From Alnus glutinosa (lineage: Eukaryota; Streptophyta; Magnoliopsida; Fagales; Betulaceae), in NCBI RefSeq assembly GCF_958979055.1, contig NC_084890.1, positions 1,612,001 through 1,676,000 of the forward strand: a stretch of DNA of 64,000 bases. Reading direction: 5' to 3'. Positions 45,261 to 58,396 of this stretch are shown piece by piece. Each line of letters begins with the position of its first letter. Within the stretch, counting starts at the first letter, position 1. The notes beneath the pieces were generated by a model that was given only the letters and a program-made list of their open reading frames with translations, did not search any database and had not been told where the DNA came from. Both the position numbers and the translations under genes were made by a program.

Positions 45261-45989
45261 AAACAGTCTTTTGATTAACCATTTTACATGTAACTCTAAA
45301 AATACGTAACTTGCTCAAGACTATATCTAAATATCTAGCTACAAATAAATTTGAGAGGCGCGATTATTCTTCCAAATAATGAAAATAAAAAGTTTGTTTC
45401 TTTAATAATCCAAAACTAGGGGGAAAAAAAAAAGTGAGAAAAGTTGCTATTGCTAATTTGCTACAACCCACCATATTCAATACCTAGAAGATCTCGAGAT
45501 TGAGCATCAAATACACTACAACTTGAAGGTCTATCAAGACATTTTGGGCAATACAACACGGCAAAAGTGCCAAGCAGAAGCTTCAAACTCTTGATTTTCC
45601 AAGAAAATGGCCTGCTGCTTTAGAAACTCTCTGCCACCAATCCGGCAGTGAAAACAAGTGTACAAATTTGTGTCCACTTTTATTGAGAAAATTATTTTTC
45701 TCTACCATTTTAGATTGAAATCTAATTGGCAACTTGTGATTAAAATCTTATTGGCTGAGGAGCACTCCAACATTAGCCAAGGGAGATGAGAGTGGGGTGT
45801 GAATTGAATATGTAGCATTACTCAATTTTAAAATCATTGGTTAACTACTTGAACTTAATCACGGTTGGGTAAAATATTGTAATTAACTTTTGTTTTTTTT
45901 TTTTTCTTGTCTGGGTTCGTACCGCTCTTTATGAATTAAAAATTTATATAAAAATCACATGTTTTAATGACAAATATCAGTTTAATAAA

Positions 45990-46480
45990 CTAAATTAAAA
46001 AGAATGAAAATTTACAATTTTGCCCCTGCCCCAAAACTGCCAGCCGTTTTGCAAGTAGCCCCACGAATTGGCAACACTTGGACTCTGGTTCCCCAAACGT
46101 TTCAAAAATGCACATGTTGTCGAAATATGCCTATAATACTCTTGCCACGTATCATTTTTCAATTAAAAAAATGATAAAAAAATAAATTTAAACAAATAAA
46201 AAAAAAAAACTAAAAACAAATTTAAAAAAAAAACAAAAATTTTATTTTTTATTTTTAAAAAAGAAAAGAAAAATGGTGTTTGAAGATGGTTGCCACCGGG
46301 GTGGCCTGCGAGCCACCCTCGGCAACTAGGGTATTATAGGCATATTTTGACAGAATTGGCTTTTTTAAAAACATTTTGGTAGTTTGGGGAGTTAGAGTTC
46401 AAGCGTTGGTAGTTCATGAGACTACTTGTAAAACGACTGATAGTTTAGGAGGCTAAACTGTAATTTTCCTTTAAAATAAT
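45990..46480. mobile_element. MULE-like TIR element with GGTGGC core
   Basis: Left arm aaaatttacaattttgcccc ... gccgttttgcaagtagcccc pairs with the right arm, inverted aaaattacagtttagcctcc ... tcgttttacaagtagtctca. The core at 46285-46325 has gttgccaccggggtggcctg and cgagccaccc. No clean target duplication was found, so it is older than the elements at 29938 and 36699. Confidence 0.7.
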
Positions 46481-47500
46481 TTATTCCGACCCATCAAACT
46501 CCCTACAAAATAAAAAGTTTAGTTATTGGGCTGAAGGACCAATCCAAGCTGCAAAGTTGAAACATCTTCTTAACTAGACAGAAAGCCCAAAAGCAATGCT
46601 AATTGGGCTGTACAATGGAAGCCAAGATTTGAGACTCACCTTCTGCTTTTCACGTTGTCATCTCACTAATTGGGTCATTGGATTCCAAGATCAATCTATC
46701 AAGCATCAAGTTTGGGCTTGCCCATATGATTAACCAAATTTTAGAGTGGTTTAACAATTTTATGTATATAATTATAAGAATAATTCTATAAACCATATTT
46801 TTATCCCACCACGATTCATTATTCCATTCTGCATTCGTGAAGGCTGATTGACACTACCAGATCAGCAGAGTGGGATAATGGTGAAGAAGTTCATAATGAA
46901 ATTGAAAAAGAAAAACAAACAAGAATTACGTAGTTTGGTCCACAAGAAGTTAAAGCTTTTAAGGCTACTTTTTTTTTTCTCTTATTCTCCGATGGTGTTT
47001 ACGATACCAATTATCCCTATGCATGCAATTCGGCCTATCCGGATGCTATTATGTTTGACATATCCTCTACAAGTAAACACATCTAAAATTATTATAACCT
47101 AAAAATTGAGTATGACTTAAACCATGATCACATGATAATTAAGTAAAGGGGCCTCATTAATACAACAACAAAATCTTTATAATATCATATTTGAAAGCAT
47201 AACTAGTTGATGGCATCAATCGTACGGAATCATCTCATCAATTTAGTTTGTAAGCAACGATGGAAAAAGACAATAAGCCACTCAAAAATTTCTGCCATCC
47301 CTAACAGGAGGCCAGTGGGGTATCTGAAAGGGAGATTTGCAGTGGAATGGTCCATGGAAAAGAAAGGGTGTGTCAATTCTCAAAAATTTGAAAAATAAGA
47401 AAAAGAAAAATTGACTTTATAAGCATGAAAATCTAATCTAAACCGACGAAAGAAAAGGACGAGGATCCTTATTATTAGAAATTTGGACCGCCCAACAAAG
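46481..47500. other. AT-rich spacer without a gene
   Basis: Open frames here are short and have unusual composition (for example a Lys-rich frame at 46848-47102), with no recognisable motif. Nothing can be supported. Confidence 0.4.
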
Positions 47501-47677
47501 CAGGGACGGATTTAGGGGGGTCGGTATAAGCCATGGCCCCCCTCAATTCCAAAAAAAAAAAAATTAGGTAAAAAATAAAAGTTTTAATATAAAAAATAAA
47601 AATTTAGTCTATTGGTTTTTACTAATAAATTTTTGTCCTCTGGCCCTTGCTCATAAGAATTTTTGGCTCTATCCCTG
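47501..47677. mobile_element. Diverged hAT-type MITE
   Basis: It starts cagggacggatttagggggg and ends ggctctatccctg, and contains a ccatggccccc block with an A run, like the 35795-35984 element. Flanking 8-mers do not match, so the target duplication has decayed. Confidence 0.6.
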
Positions 47678-48156
47678 CTGAAAAATCTAAGATGTGGACA
47701 CATCTGTTCGGAACAAATAACTTCGGCAACTTCCTTAACTTAGACCGGCCGAATTTTTATAAAATTCAAGCAATTTAATAAGAAGGATCTCAATCACTAA
47801 AAAAGTGGTTAGAAAATCAATTTGATTGATCTCTTCCAGCCACGTTTGTCACATCGGGTCTCAATGAAGTCAATTAATTAAGGCACCCTCCTACCTTAAC
47901 ATCAACAGTCACCACACACTAAGCATGCTAAAGTTTTGGATAACAAGACACAAACCTTGTCAAGTCGGTTTTCTTGTGACACTTGGGTTATTTCATACAA
48001 GTTGGTTTATCTACGAATCAAACATACAAAATAAGATTGTTATCTATATATATATATATAGATGCAAGTAAATATGTTAAAAGTCATTTAACAGATGAAG
48101 TTAATTTAAAGAAATGAAATTCCGTTTAATGCTACGAGATAGCCTGGTCGGTTTTC

Positions 48157-48355
48157 TGTTAAAGTATTAATTAAATAATTAAATTTATTATTTTTTGTCA
48201 GTTTAAGTTAGAACAAGGAATAATTTAACATGATATCGTAGTCGAATTCGTTCAAACTTCAAACCTTGACTCCACAATTTATATATCATTTTCAATTGAA
48301 ATATTCAACGTGTTATCTGGTCCAATTTTTGAGGAGAGTGTTTAAGTACTGATTA
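48157..48355 (+). mobile_element. TRIM-like element remnant
   Basis: An LTR from tgttaaagtattaattaaat (48157) ends taatttaaca (48230), followed by a decayed primer-binding site tgatatcgtagtc. The internal region ends with gaggagag, and a second LTR begins tgtttaagtactga near 48339 before losing similarity. Confidence 0.62.
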
Positions 48356-48529
48356 TTTATTTATTTATTTTTCTAGGAGTAGCCAGAGTAGGCATCGTTT
48401 GTTGCAATATTATTCCCCCTAATATTCTAAGATATATTGAATAGGACGAAAATTCTTAAAAATTGGGTAGTGGCCTTGTAGGGTTTAGGGACATGGTGTT
48501 ATACCATTGTCGAGACCAAGCAAAAATAT

Positions 48530-49690
48530 TTGTATCCGTCACTTGAGCTTATAGGATAAGTAATGGTTTTCCTTTTTTTTTGAACAAATAGCATGTATTA
48601 TCATGTGTTACTAAAGAAAGCCTCAGGGTAAGGACAAATACAAGAGGTTCAAGACCCCTTACATCCTAAGTCAGAAAAATCTAATTTGAATAGCAACCTA
48701 AACAATACATAATCATTATAGGGACAACAATGAGCCACTCTTTACAATTAAACACATTCAACAAATAAAAGATGGCAGATCTAGCACCTAAGCCAACAAA
48801 TAATCCAAAAACATTTAAGCATTACAGAGGCAGACTGTGAAAAGAAAAAAGAAACAACATAAAACACCCTAAATAGAAGCCAAAACCGGGACCAACGTCG
48901 GGTGGCGCTGTCGCCAGCGACAGTGCGTGTAGTACACACACTGCCACTGAAGACCTCATTTGCAACAGAAATCCAATGGAATTGACACGCACCGCCACCG
49001 AAGACCTCATTTGCAGCAGAAATTCAATGGAATTGACCTCGGATCCATTGAAAAACCCATAACCACACTCTGAAAGACAAGCCATGACCCACACGCGCCG
49101 GTCCAGGGAGTGACCTCCCTGGCGTGTGTAGGCCACGCGCAGAGCGTGAAGAATCGGCACCGCCGTGGCTAGAGATTGCTGGACCAAAAGAAGCTGACGA
49201 CCACCGTGGAGAGGCGCGTGTTTTGGGAAAACCAGTCGGCAGATCTGACTCCAAAGAATGAAACCCAAACAAAGAAAAACCAAGTCAGAAACTCAGTCGG
49301 AAAACACACTAAAAAGTCGCTCCCCAACCCAAATCCCATGAAGTCTTCTACCGGGGAACATCAACCACTGTCGAATCTAACTCGATGAAAAAAAAAAAAA
49401 AAACTCCAAAGTCCTAATGGCTGGAAGACACAAAAACTCCACTGGCTATAGCCAGGGGGGAGCAAAAACCTTCCCCACCCCATAAGGACGAGGGGGGAAA
49501 CACCATCGAGGGGGGGAGGCTTGGAACCTCCCCCCCCAAACACCCAACAAAGCTGCTTTTAAATTTGAATAAGACTTGAATATAAGTAATGGTTTAGCAT
49601 GGTGTCAAAGTAAAAATTTTGAGTCCAAATTCTATTTCTAAAAAGTGTTAGAATATTAATTAAGTGATTAAATTCATAGATTTCCGGACC
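48530..49690 (+). mobile_element. TRIM-like element split by a 1-kb LINE-like retroposon
   Basis: The left part (cacttgagcttataggataa) corresponds to the 3' half of the family LTR. After the insertion it resumes with ataagtaatggttt and a decayed primer-binding site (atggtgtcaaagt), then an internal region. A second LTR begins tgttagaatattaattaagt near 49647. The insertion lies in the 3' half of the 5' LTR. Confidence 0.65.
48570..49581 (-). mobile_element. 5'-truncated LINE-like retroposon with a 14-bp target duplication
   Basis: Flanked by ataagtaatggttt at 48556-48569 and 49582-49595. A T run near the left duplication marks the 3' tail of a minus-strand element. A 153-residue frame (49283-48822, minus) lies inside, but no reverse-transcriptase motif can be seen. 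Inside it a block of about 54 bp (ccactgaagacctcatttgc ... tggaattgac, 48953-49036) is tandemly duplicated. The far end contains several C and G runs (49450-49540). LINE-derived is the simplest reading; other poly(A) retroposons cannot be excluded. Confidence 0.75.
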
Positions 49691-52600
49691 AAATTAAAGT
49701 TGTTTATATACAAATGCGAGATGCAATGCACCATGCATATATATCAAATGTTGTTGCATGTTTGTAGGTTAAGAAAAGAAATTAAAAGATAACCCACTCT
49801 TTGGAAAAGATCCGAAAACGACGGGAATTGTGTACGTATTAAAGTTTCAAAAGCAATCCAAAGGGAGCCTCTTACACTCATCATTATCGACCATTATACA
49901 AAACTAATTAATCATTAATCAAGTTCAAAGGTGTTTCCTTATTAGGATCTCAAGCAGCTCTTTATGTCATGAGTCCCATTCCTTGATCAATCTATTTATA
50001 AAAAAGAGACTAGCTAGTGCCCCTTTCCGTAACTAAGTTCCATACCTTTGGCCCATTTAAGCTTTCTACACTACCCCATATATGTCCCATGCACTCATTA
50101 ACATATTAAGATTTGACTAAACTTATGATTAGATAAGTCAATTACTTATCAAATTAGTACTTAGTAGACCCATTTCGAGATTAGGTTCAAATAATATCCC
50201 ATTTAGCCCCACATAGAGAGAGAGAGAGAGAGAGAGAGAGGGGGCCAATGATTAGGTCGTTGGATGGCCTTGATTAACTGAGAAACATGTGCTACAAAGA
50301 ATCTTCCCTCTATTATAAGTGAAATTGAGACGATCCATTTTATGCATGAGTATAACTATAATTTTAAATGATCAGGGGGGCAACATACTAAAAAATAAAT
50401 AAAAAAGTTGGGATAAAGACTGATTTTGAAGGGTTCATCTCGTAAAAAAAACATAAAATTTAAAGGATTTTTTAAAATTTTGGGGGTATACTGCTCCCAA
50501 CCCAAAGGGTGGTTTCGCTCCTGATTTTATGGTTCGGATTTTGTTTTGTTACCTCTAATGGTATATATGGTGCCGTATTATTTACTAGTTTTAAATTACT
50601 TGACAATATATACACTAATAAAAATGTAAAATCTAATTAATCTAGACGGTCATAAAATGAATCATCTCCACCTTATCCTAATTAGTGTTAGAGTGGGGCC
50701 GTTTGTTGGCAAATTTGGAGTGGCCGTTGATAAAACAAGCTTTCAATCTTTAAGAACAAAAAGAAAGATGCAAAGGTAGCAAGGAGACGTAATTTTCAAT
50801 TTTCAAAAAAGAGAATCCTCAATCCTTTGCAAAAAAGAGAGAGGCTTTAGAACAAGACTACTATTTATCAATAGGCAAGTCTGCCCCCCACGAGCAAATT
50901 TAATGACGATAATGCCCATGTAAAGTTTATAAGATTTTTGATATCTCAATTGGGATAATTTACAAACCACTTTCCCCTCCTACAAAATCATTGTGTTCTA
51001 GCCTCTTCCCCGGCCTTAATTCTTTCATAATTAAACATGAAAATCCCTAGTCCACACGCAACCTCAAATTCTAGCTCCCACGACCACGGGCGCAACTTAT
51101 TAGTAAGGATGTCAATTCGTGTTTTTGTGTCGGGTTCGAGTCGCGTCGAAATATTATTAAGAGCGATAAAAAAGGGTATGTTTAGTTTATACAAATTTTA
51201 ATTGTTATTTGTGTACGTAAGTCTATATAAATGAGACAAAAATTAGCGTAGTAGTAGTTGGACAGCTGCATTCAATCTTGCATTATTGTTGTCAAACATA
51301 TACGAATACTTTTTGTGATTTCTAATTAACCAAAAATTAAAAAAAAAATAAAAAAAATTCTAAGTACTTTGACCCTTGGGCCGACAAAAAGCATTCTTTT
51401 TATGGGTAAGACTTATAAGTTTCAATAATTAAATAGAAGTAAGATACACATAAGACGCAACAAGATTAAAGCAATAAATTAAAAATAAGCTTAATAAATA
51501 ACTTGATCCAATAAGAAAGGGCATACAATTTTCTTTGACTTAGATTAGAGGGATTTTATTTTTATCTAACTCAATTTATATAATATTTTAATTAATATAT
51601 GAGAATAATCATTAAAATAATATGTGCTTTTCATATATTTAAACAACTGTTTTACGTATTAGATGGGAGGATTTGGAGATTTTCTTTGTTTTTTTTTATT
51701 TAAAAAGAAAAGAAAAGAATCTGCTGGCAGGCACACCAAAAGCATTTGGTGAAGTGGAGATGCTGAAATTCACGTGAACTTACCAACTCATCCTTATTTG
51801 ACCTATTTCCTAGGTTGGCTCCATCCCTAGAAGATACTTTAAGTAGGTTTTAACCACGACGATAAGAGGATTTTGTTTAGACTAATCTTTGGATGCATAT
51901 CGTGTTGGTAGGTACGTTGGCCTAAGATGCCTATAGAGAAGATGAAATGTAAGGAGGAAAGTTTATCGAGTCGGGTCGGGTGTGTCGATAAAAACGTCTC
52001 TGATACTTAAGTCAATAAAAGTACTTAAAAAATTAGTATGAGAGGCAAAATAAAGGAAACTTGACATGACAAAAACGTTAGAATATGTGATCATACTTGC
52101 AATAGTTGCTTTATGTATTATTCCTTTTGTATAACTGTTTAGCCAGACGGCGCCTTTTGGTTGGCCATGTTGAGATTGTAGAGAGTATCTTACGTACCCG
52201 CATTGTGTAGTGCCGCTCCTCAATGGGCATCGATCGATAGTGGGACATGTTCATGGAAGGAGTAACAAATATTCCCTTTTAAGTAGGCTAGTAACTGTCA
52301 CTCGTATCATTCAATAAACGGTTAAAATGAAGTGGCGGGGTGAAAATTCTCTGAAACACATTCATTGGGCATCTCCAATTACTCAAAGGGCCTTGACACA
52401 GTGCTCGATTGGTTATTGGCTCTGGGCCTTGCTTCTCGGCCTAAAATGTCCATCTTAATTGACAGGCCTCGATAATTAAGTACACTATATCGTTTTTATT
52501 TTCATATGAAAATCACTTATTATTATATTAGTCTTATTAAAAATATATATAAGAATCACATGCTTTAAGAACAAATGTTAATTTAATAGATTGAGATGAA

Positions 52601-54896
52601 AGAATCTCATCCAACATCATTTGAAGAAAAAAATTATCTTTATCAAGTCATATTTTTTTATTTATTATTTATCAGGTCATATTGGATACTGAAGAGAGAT
52701 ATAATGATATGATTAAATACTAAAGATAGTTATAATGATATGATTAAGTGGAGTTTAAAACTCTTAATTTATATTATTTAAGATATTTAACAAAATTCAG
52801 CTCATCACTTGGCTTCTCCCATGAGATTTTAGTGCATAAACACCCACATGAGCTCTTAACATCCTACTTGAGCCAAGTCTGTTAAAAAAAAAAAGAAAAA
52901 AAAACTGTTTGTCTGTACAAGGATATATTCCCCCACTGTGCAGCCTTTTTATAAACCCTGGGGAGGCATCAATTTCACCACCGATCTTCGGATGCCGACA
53001 TTGCCCTCCAGAGTTGTACGTATCCTACTGACTGAAGAGTCAAAAAAGGATCCGCCGACATGGAGGGACCATCTCAATCTTTTTTCTACGCATCTGTTTA
53101 ACCGCACCTCAAACTCGCTTTCTTATTTCTTAAACAAAGAATAAAATTAAAAATTATATTTTTATTCTATAATTATTTTATATTGATATATCAGTTTCCT
53201 TTTTTTTTAAAAAAAAATAAAATAAAATTAATATTGAAATAAAAAAATAAATAATTTTAGCATTATTCTTAAATAAAATTACAATTAAATCAAAGAAAAG
53301 TGGAAACTAAACTGGCTTTACCACCGTTAGATTTGATGAAACAGTAGGGCCCATATTCGTAGCATTGATGTGGACTGTAGATCTACCACTCGTCAGGAGT
53401 AAAAAAGATTTGGGTCCCATATACAGCCCAGATTTAATTCTGCAAGGGCGATTGTGATTGGATTTTATCCTCAACGGTCGGATATATCCCATGGTTATGC
53501 AGAATGTAACTCAATGTAGTTGCCGGAAATAAAAGAAAAATACAACCTAAAAGATTTTCTGGCCAGCAGATCTGCGTCGTAGGTCCATCAACCCACACCG
53601 CTAACCTCCTAATGGGACCAATGGATGAGTTCGATCGTGACAGATAATAAAGAAGAATAACTGGTTTTCAATGAGGATAAAATTCCCCCAACAATGTTCT
53701 CTTTGTTATTAACCAGATTCTCTGTTTGGAATTGCATTCAAAAATAATTTATTTTTTGAAAAGTGCATTTTGACTATTTTTACTTCGGTAAATGTTAAAT
53801 AAATATGATAAATAAGTGTGTAAAATAAAATTTACCCATTATTAAAATCTTAATAGCCGTTTATAATTAATAGTTTTGGATTTTCTTACTTTAGCATTAA
53901 TTATTTTTTTTAAAAATGTTGTTAAAGAAACTTTAATTTTCTCTTAGCAATATATCTCATTAAGTTGTGTATTGAAAATTAAAATCTAGATCGTTTATTA
54001 TAAATTATAATTATAATTTTAAGAACCCTAATTTGATAAGTTTTGACTGCCATTAGTCCATTAGAGATGTGCACTTACTTTGTGAGTCAACAATTTATAA
54101 ATGGGAATAACTTGCAAAATTAAGATTAATTACAATATTTTCATTTCCCACATACCAAGGTGACAAAACCCTTTAGTGTAGACCAAAAAATAAGTGACAT
54201 GACATTTTTTAGATTATATGATGAAGTTGATTGGTGTTGAAGGACGATACGTATGCAAATATCAAATCACTATGCACTTTCTAATCTCAAGGAGGATTTA
54301 AAAAAAAAAAAAAAAAAAGTTTAACAATAAATAAGAGAAATTATAAATAAGACATGGGAACATCTAACAATATGAACTTAAATATTTGAGTTCAAATAAT
54401 TTGAATGAAAATTAGTGAGATCTCCATGTTTGTTAATATGTTTTGGATTTTATTATTTATTTGAAAAAATGTTTTAAAATGATATTAAGGTAAAAACATA
54501 TTTTTTTATTTTGATGAGTATTTTATGAAAAAAAATAAAAAAAAAAACATTTCGCATATCCGTACTGTTTATTTTTTTTAATGAATAATATTAGTGTGAG
54601 AGGTGATGAACAAAAAGGTCAATTCACTCACTCACTCACTATCAGTCCTCAAAACAACGAATTAATCAGCCCCCCCGAGTGGAACTGATTCGATAACGAA
54701 CACTGTGCCGCAATTTGAAGACGAAGACAGGGATACACACGTCATTATATCAAAACGCAGTCCCATTTCCGCCATTTCACCCCCAACCTCCCACCATCAG
54801 CACCTCCTTTCACCTCCTCTACCTACACACACACAGTCACACACACTCTCTCTCTCTATCTCTCTCTCTCTCGCACAACTCTCTCTGTGTACAGAA
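49691..54896. other. Long AT-rich intergenic region without a gene
   Basis: No coding exon is visible in about 5.2 kb. Contents are a (GA)n run at 50215-50241; a possible short hAT-like MITE at about 50372-50524 (starts caggggggc, ends gctcctg); a patch of the gtgtcgggttcgagtcgcgtc type near 51125; a repeat at 52490-52650 related to 25830-26040; and a GC-balanced patch at 52940-53120 with an open but unrecognisable frame. A (CTCA)n stretch lies near 54625-54640, and a CT run at 54845-54884 belongs to the leader of the next gene. Confidence 0.4.
54845..54884 (+). promoter_or_regulatory. CT-rich leader just upstream of the At1g16860-like start
   Basis: An interrupted (CT)n run ends about 12 bp before the ATG. 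It follows an (AC)n stretch at 54824-54845. Both are typical of 5' leaders in plants and polymorphic in length. Confidence 0.6.
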
Positions 54897-55936
54897 ATGG
54901 GCAGTCGAACGACGTCGCACCAGCTGAGCGGTGGGCTCTACGTTTCAGGCAGGCCGGAGCAGCAGGCCAAGGAGCGGCCCACAATGGCGTCACGCGCCAT
55001 GCCGTACACGGGCGGTGACGTTAAGAAGTCCGGTGAGCTTGGCAAAATGTTCGACATCCATCAATTCCTCGATCCTTCATCCACCGGTCCTCCTCCTACC
55101 AAGTTATCCCGCCCCTCCTCCTCCTCATCCCACTCCCAGCACAACAGCGGATCCGTCCGATCCGGGCCCAACTCCGGCCCGATCCCCAAGAAATCCTCCG
55201 GCCCGATACCTCTCCAGCCCACGGGTCTTATCACCTCCGGGCCCATCGGGTCCGGCCCGCTTGGATCCTCCACGGGCCGTCGGTCGGGGCACATCGAGCC
55301 GCCCGGAAAGGCGGTGTACGGTTCTTCGGTGACGAGCTTGGCGGGGGAGAAGAAGGTACGGGCGATGAGGTTGCCGAAGGCGGCGGTGTGGGTGGTGGTG
55401 GTGGCGGTGGCGATGGGGCTGCTGGTGGGGGCGTTTCTGATGGTGGCCGTGAAGAAGGCGGTGGTGCTAGTGGCGGTGGGGGGCGCGGTGGTACTGGTTC
55501 TGGTGGCCATGACGTGGAATTGCGTGTGGAGGAGGAGAGGGTTGCTAGGGTTTGTAAGGGGGTACCCCGACGCGGAGCTCAGGGGTGCTATTGACGGACA
55601 GTACGTCAAGGTCACTGGGGTAATTTCACTCTCAGCACCTTTCTTTGCTGGAAATCTATGAAATTGTCTTTGCGTAATTGAAATGAAGAGTAGCCGATCG
55701 TAATCATTGTTGTTCTAGTGTTTAATTACCAGTCGTGATTAACGGATACTGTTAGCTAGGGGGAAAAAAATAGAGAGTGATTTTTTTTTTTTTTTTTTTT
55801 TTTTTTGATATTGACATTTTGAATATTAGGATGCTGAATGATGTCGAATGTGGAATTTTGATGATTCTACTTTGACCCGGGTGGTTTTGATTGAGATTGA
55901 CATTTTGGGTGTCGTTCAGTTTACCTACTTATCTAT

Positions 55937-55967
<31 letters not shown>

Positions 55968-58396
55968 TTTTCGGATTTGTTGGGCTGACAAAAATGTTCA
56001 TTAGTAAGGTGAAGGAGGTGTAGATAAAGTGTTCGCTTGGTAAAATTGTGGTTCGGCTTTTAAAATCTTGTGTTATTAAGAACGCACCCCTTGGAAAAAA
56101 CATGATTTTCTTTCACGTTTTTAGACTGCTATTTTTTTAAACACACTCCCAAACAAAACACTTTACATGATGTTGTTTAAATGTGTGTGTTTGGCCTACA
56201 AAATAGCCGGGGCAAATGCACTCAAAGTGCAAATGAAACTGAATATTTTTACTTGCACCTTGGATGGTGCGGATTACTTTGCAAGATACAAACTTGTTGA
56301 AGGTTTGGGGTCCATCTGACCGATGGGCTTCAGCAAGTAAAGTTATCAAGGATAGTGGCAAGGTTGCATGTGCTAGTTAGGCTTTGCGAGGGACCATATT
56401 TTGCTTCTATAGGGGTTAAAGGATATAGAATTCTGTAAGGGCACCGTGAACCTGGCTTTGGGTGTGGGTTCTGGTAGTAATCTTTTATTCTGCCCTGATA
56501 TTTTTACTGCTCTGATGAATGTAAACTACTTGGACACCTTTAAAGGCCACTGGACTTAACCAATTTCTTAGGAGGCTCCCCAAGACTGATTTCAAGATGA
56601 GCTTTTCTAGGTGATCTATGCCAGTCAAATCATGATGCAGATGCATTTGAAAATTGGGGTCTTCGGTTTAATGTTGACAAGCTGATGCAATGTTTCGAAT
56701 TTTGTTGGATGAGGGTGGAAGATACTATTGAACTTCCAGCTTCCTTGTAAACTCTGGTTCACCATTGAACAATGCATTTCTTTTTCTGCTTTCTAATGTC
56801 ATATACTGGGTAATATCTTGGCCATTAATATGGAGGGTCTCTTTAATATTCATGTTGAATACAGTGAGTTGTATGAAAAATCCTGTTAAGAGTCTTGGTT
56901 TAGAGGCTGTTATTTTAGCCTCATCATTAACTGTTACTGGATAGATGGAGGCTGAAATAATCCAAGTGGCAGAGGAGTATTCTCGGAACATGAAAAAAGA
57001 AGAAAAAATTATTGGAGGTTTTTGATGGAGCTTCTCTAGGATTTACAGGCGAGTTTTATCACCACTGGCTATTTGGTGGGCATCCACTTCCTCAGGCTAT
57101 CAAATATTCCATTCTCTGATATTAGGAATGTGTTCTGCTCAAAAAATTAGGATAACTTTTGTGCATGATTGATTCTCTCTTTTTGTTGTAATCTCCAACT
57201 TGAAGTGGAAGATTATTTTTCAAAAGCATTTACAAGTGTTACGATGTAGTATGTAGTGCTTCTTGTTCTGATATATCTCTAAATTCATCTGGTTCATCAG
57301 AATATATAAACTGGTTTTGGAATTTTATTTGTTGTAGAAGTTCCTTATCAGTAAACTTGAACAATTTGAGTTATATTTGATTAAATAACTAGAGCCTCAT
57401 GTCTTTGAAAGGGGGAAGAGAGAGAGAGAGAGGGAAAAAAGAAAAAAAAAAAGAAAAAAGAAAAAGCAAATTCTGAAAGGACAGTTGATAAGTTTTTCTA
57501 ATTATGATTTTCCTCAGGAGTAATGTGTCATCTTTATCTCTTCATGTAGGTTGTAACCTGTGGCAGTATTCCTTTGGAGTCATCGTACCAGAGGATACCT
57601 AGGTGTGTATATGTTTCCACAGAACTGTATGAATACAAAGGATTGGGTGGGAAATCTGCAAATCCGAAACACCGTTGCTTCTCGTGGGGATCTAGACATG
57701 CAGAGGTTAGTTTGTTGAACTAATTTCTATTGATTTTATAGTTTGAGAATCAAAGTTCTGTAAATGACAATTTAGTGACTTTTGATCAACAGAAATATGT
57801 GGCTGATTTTTACATATCAGACTTCCAAACTGGGTTAAGAGCATTAGTAAAAGCAGGTTATGGGGCTAAGGTTGCTGCATTTGTCAAACCAGCTACTGCA
57901 GTTGATGTAACAAAGGAAAACAGAGACTTATCTCCAAGCTTTTTACGGTGGCTAGCTGATCGCAACCTCTCTAGTGATGACCGTGTAATGCGCCTCAAAG
58001 AAGGGTATGCCCGTAATTGTCCTGATTGTTCTGTTTTGAGTGCTTTATCAAGACCATGCTTCTCAATGTCATATTTGCAGGATTTTGCATATGTATGTTT
58101 TGAGAACGGTAGATTCGAAGCTCATGACTTGATTTATTGAATTTTCAGTCTTCATTCTTTTTGCAATTGAAATGCTTCATAGAGGACATGTGTTGTATAT
58201 CAGGTATATCAAAGAAGGGAGCACTGTAAGTGTGATGGGGGTTGTTCGACGCCATGAAAATGTGCTTATGATTGTTCCACCAGCACAGCCTGTCTCAACA
58301 GGCTGCCAGTGGGTCCGCTGCCTCCTCCCAACCTATGTTGAAGGACTAATTTTGACGTGCGATGATAATCAAAATACTGATGTGGTTCCTGTGTAA
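54897..58396 (+). CDS. At1g16860-like two-span membrane protein
   Basis: A plant membrane protein of unknown biochemical function, usually annotated as uncharacterised membrane protein At1g16860-like. Four exons, 54897-55619, 57550-57705, 57793-58004 and 58204-58396, give 427 residues; all junctions are GT-AG and keep frame. The N terminus MGSRTTSHQLSGGLYVSGRP and PYTGGDVKKSGELGKMFDI are family signatures. Residues 60-135 form a Ser/Pro/Gly-rich linker with repeated SGPI units. Two hydrophobic spans lie at about 163-185 and 188-208. The C-terminal domain starts GYPDAELRGAIDGQYVKVTG and includes VVTCGSIPLESSYQRIPRCV, VADFYISDFQTGLRALVKAG and IKEGSTVSVMGVVRRHENVL. It ends DVVPV. I choose the ATG at 54897 because MGSR is the family start; the frame stays open upstream but has no other ATG. 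The C-terminal part resembles GIDE-type E3 ligase-associated domains, which is weak inference. Confidence 0.93.

Noticed and set aside
48822-49283. A 153-residue minus-strand frame as a gene
   Set aside because: It lies wholly inside a retroposon bounded by 14-bp target duplications, includes a recent tandem duplication and has no recognisable domain.
54705-54896. An N-terminal extension of the At1g16860-like protein
   Set aside because: The frame is open but has no ATG, and it translates a CT/AC-rich leader. The family start is MGSR at 54897.
55061-55615. A 184-residue minus-strand open frame
   Set aside because: It is antisense to exon 1 of the At1g16860-like gene, which has strong family similarity. 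The frame is open only because the exon is GC-rich.
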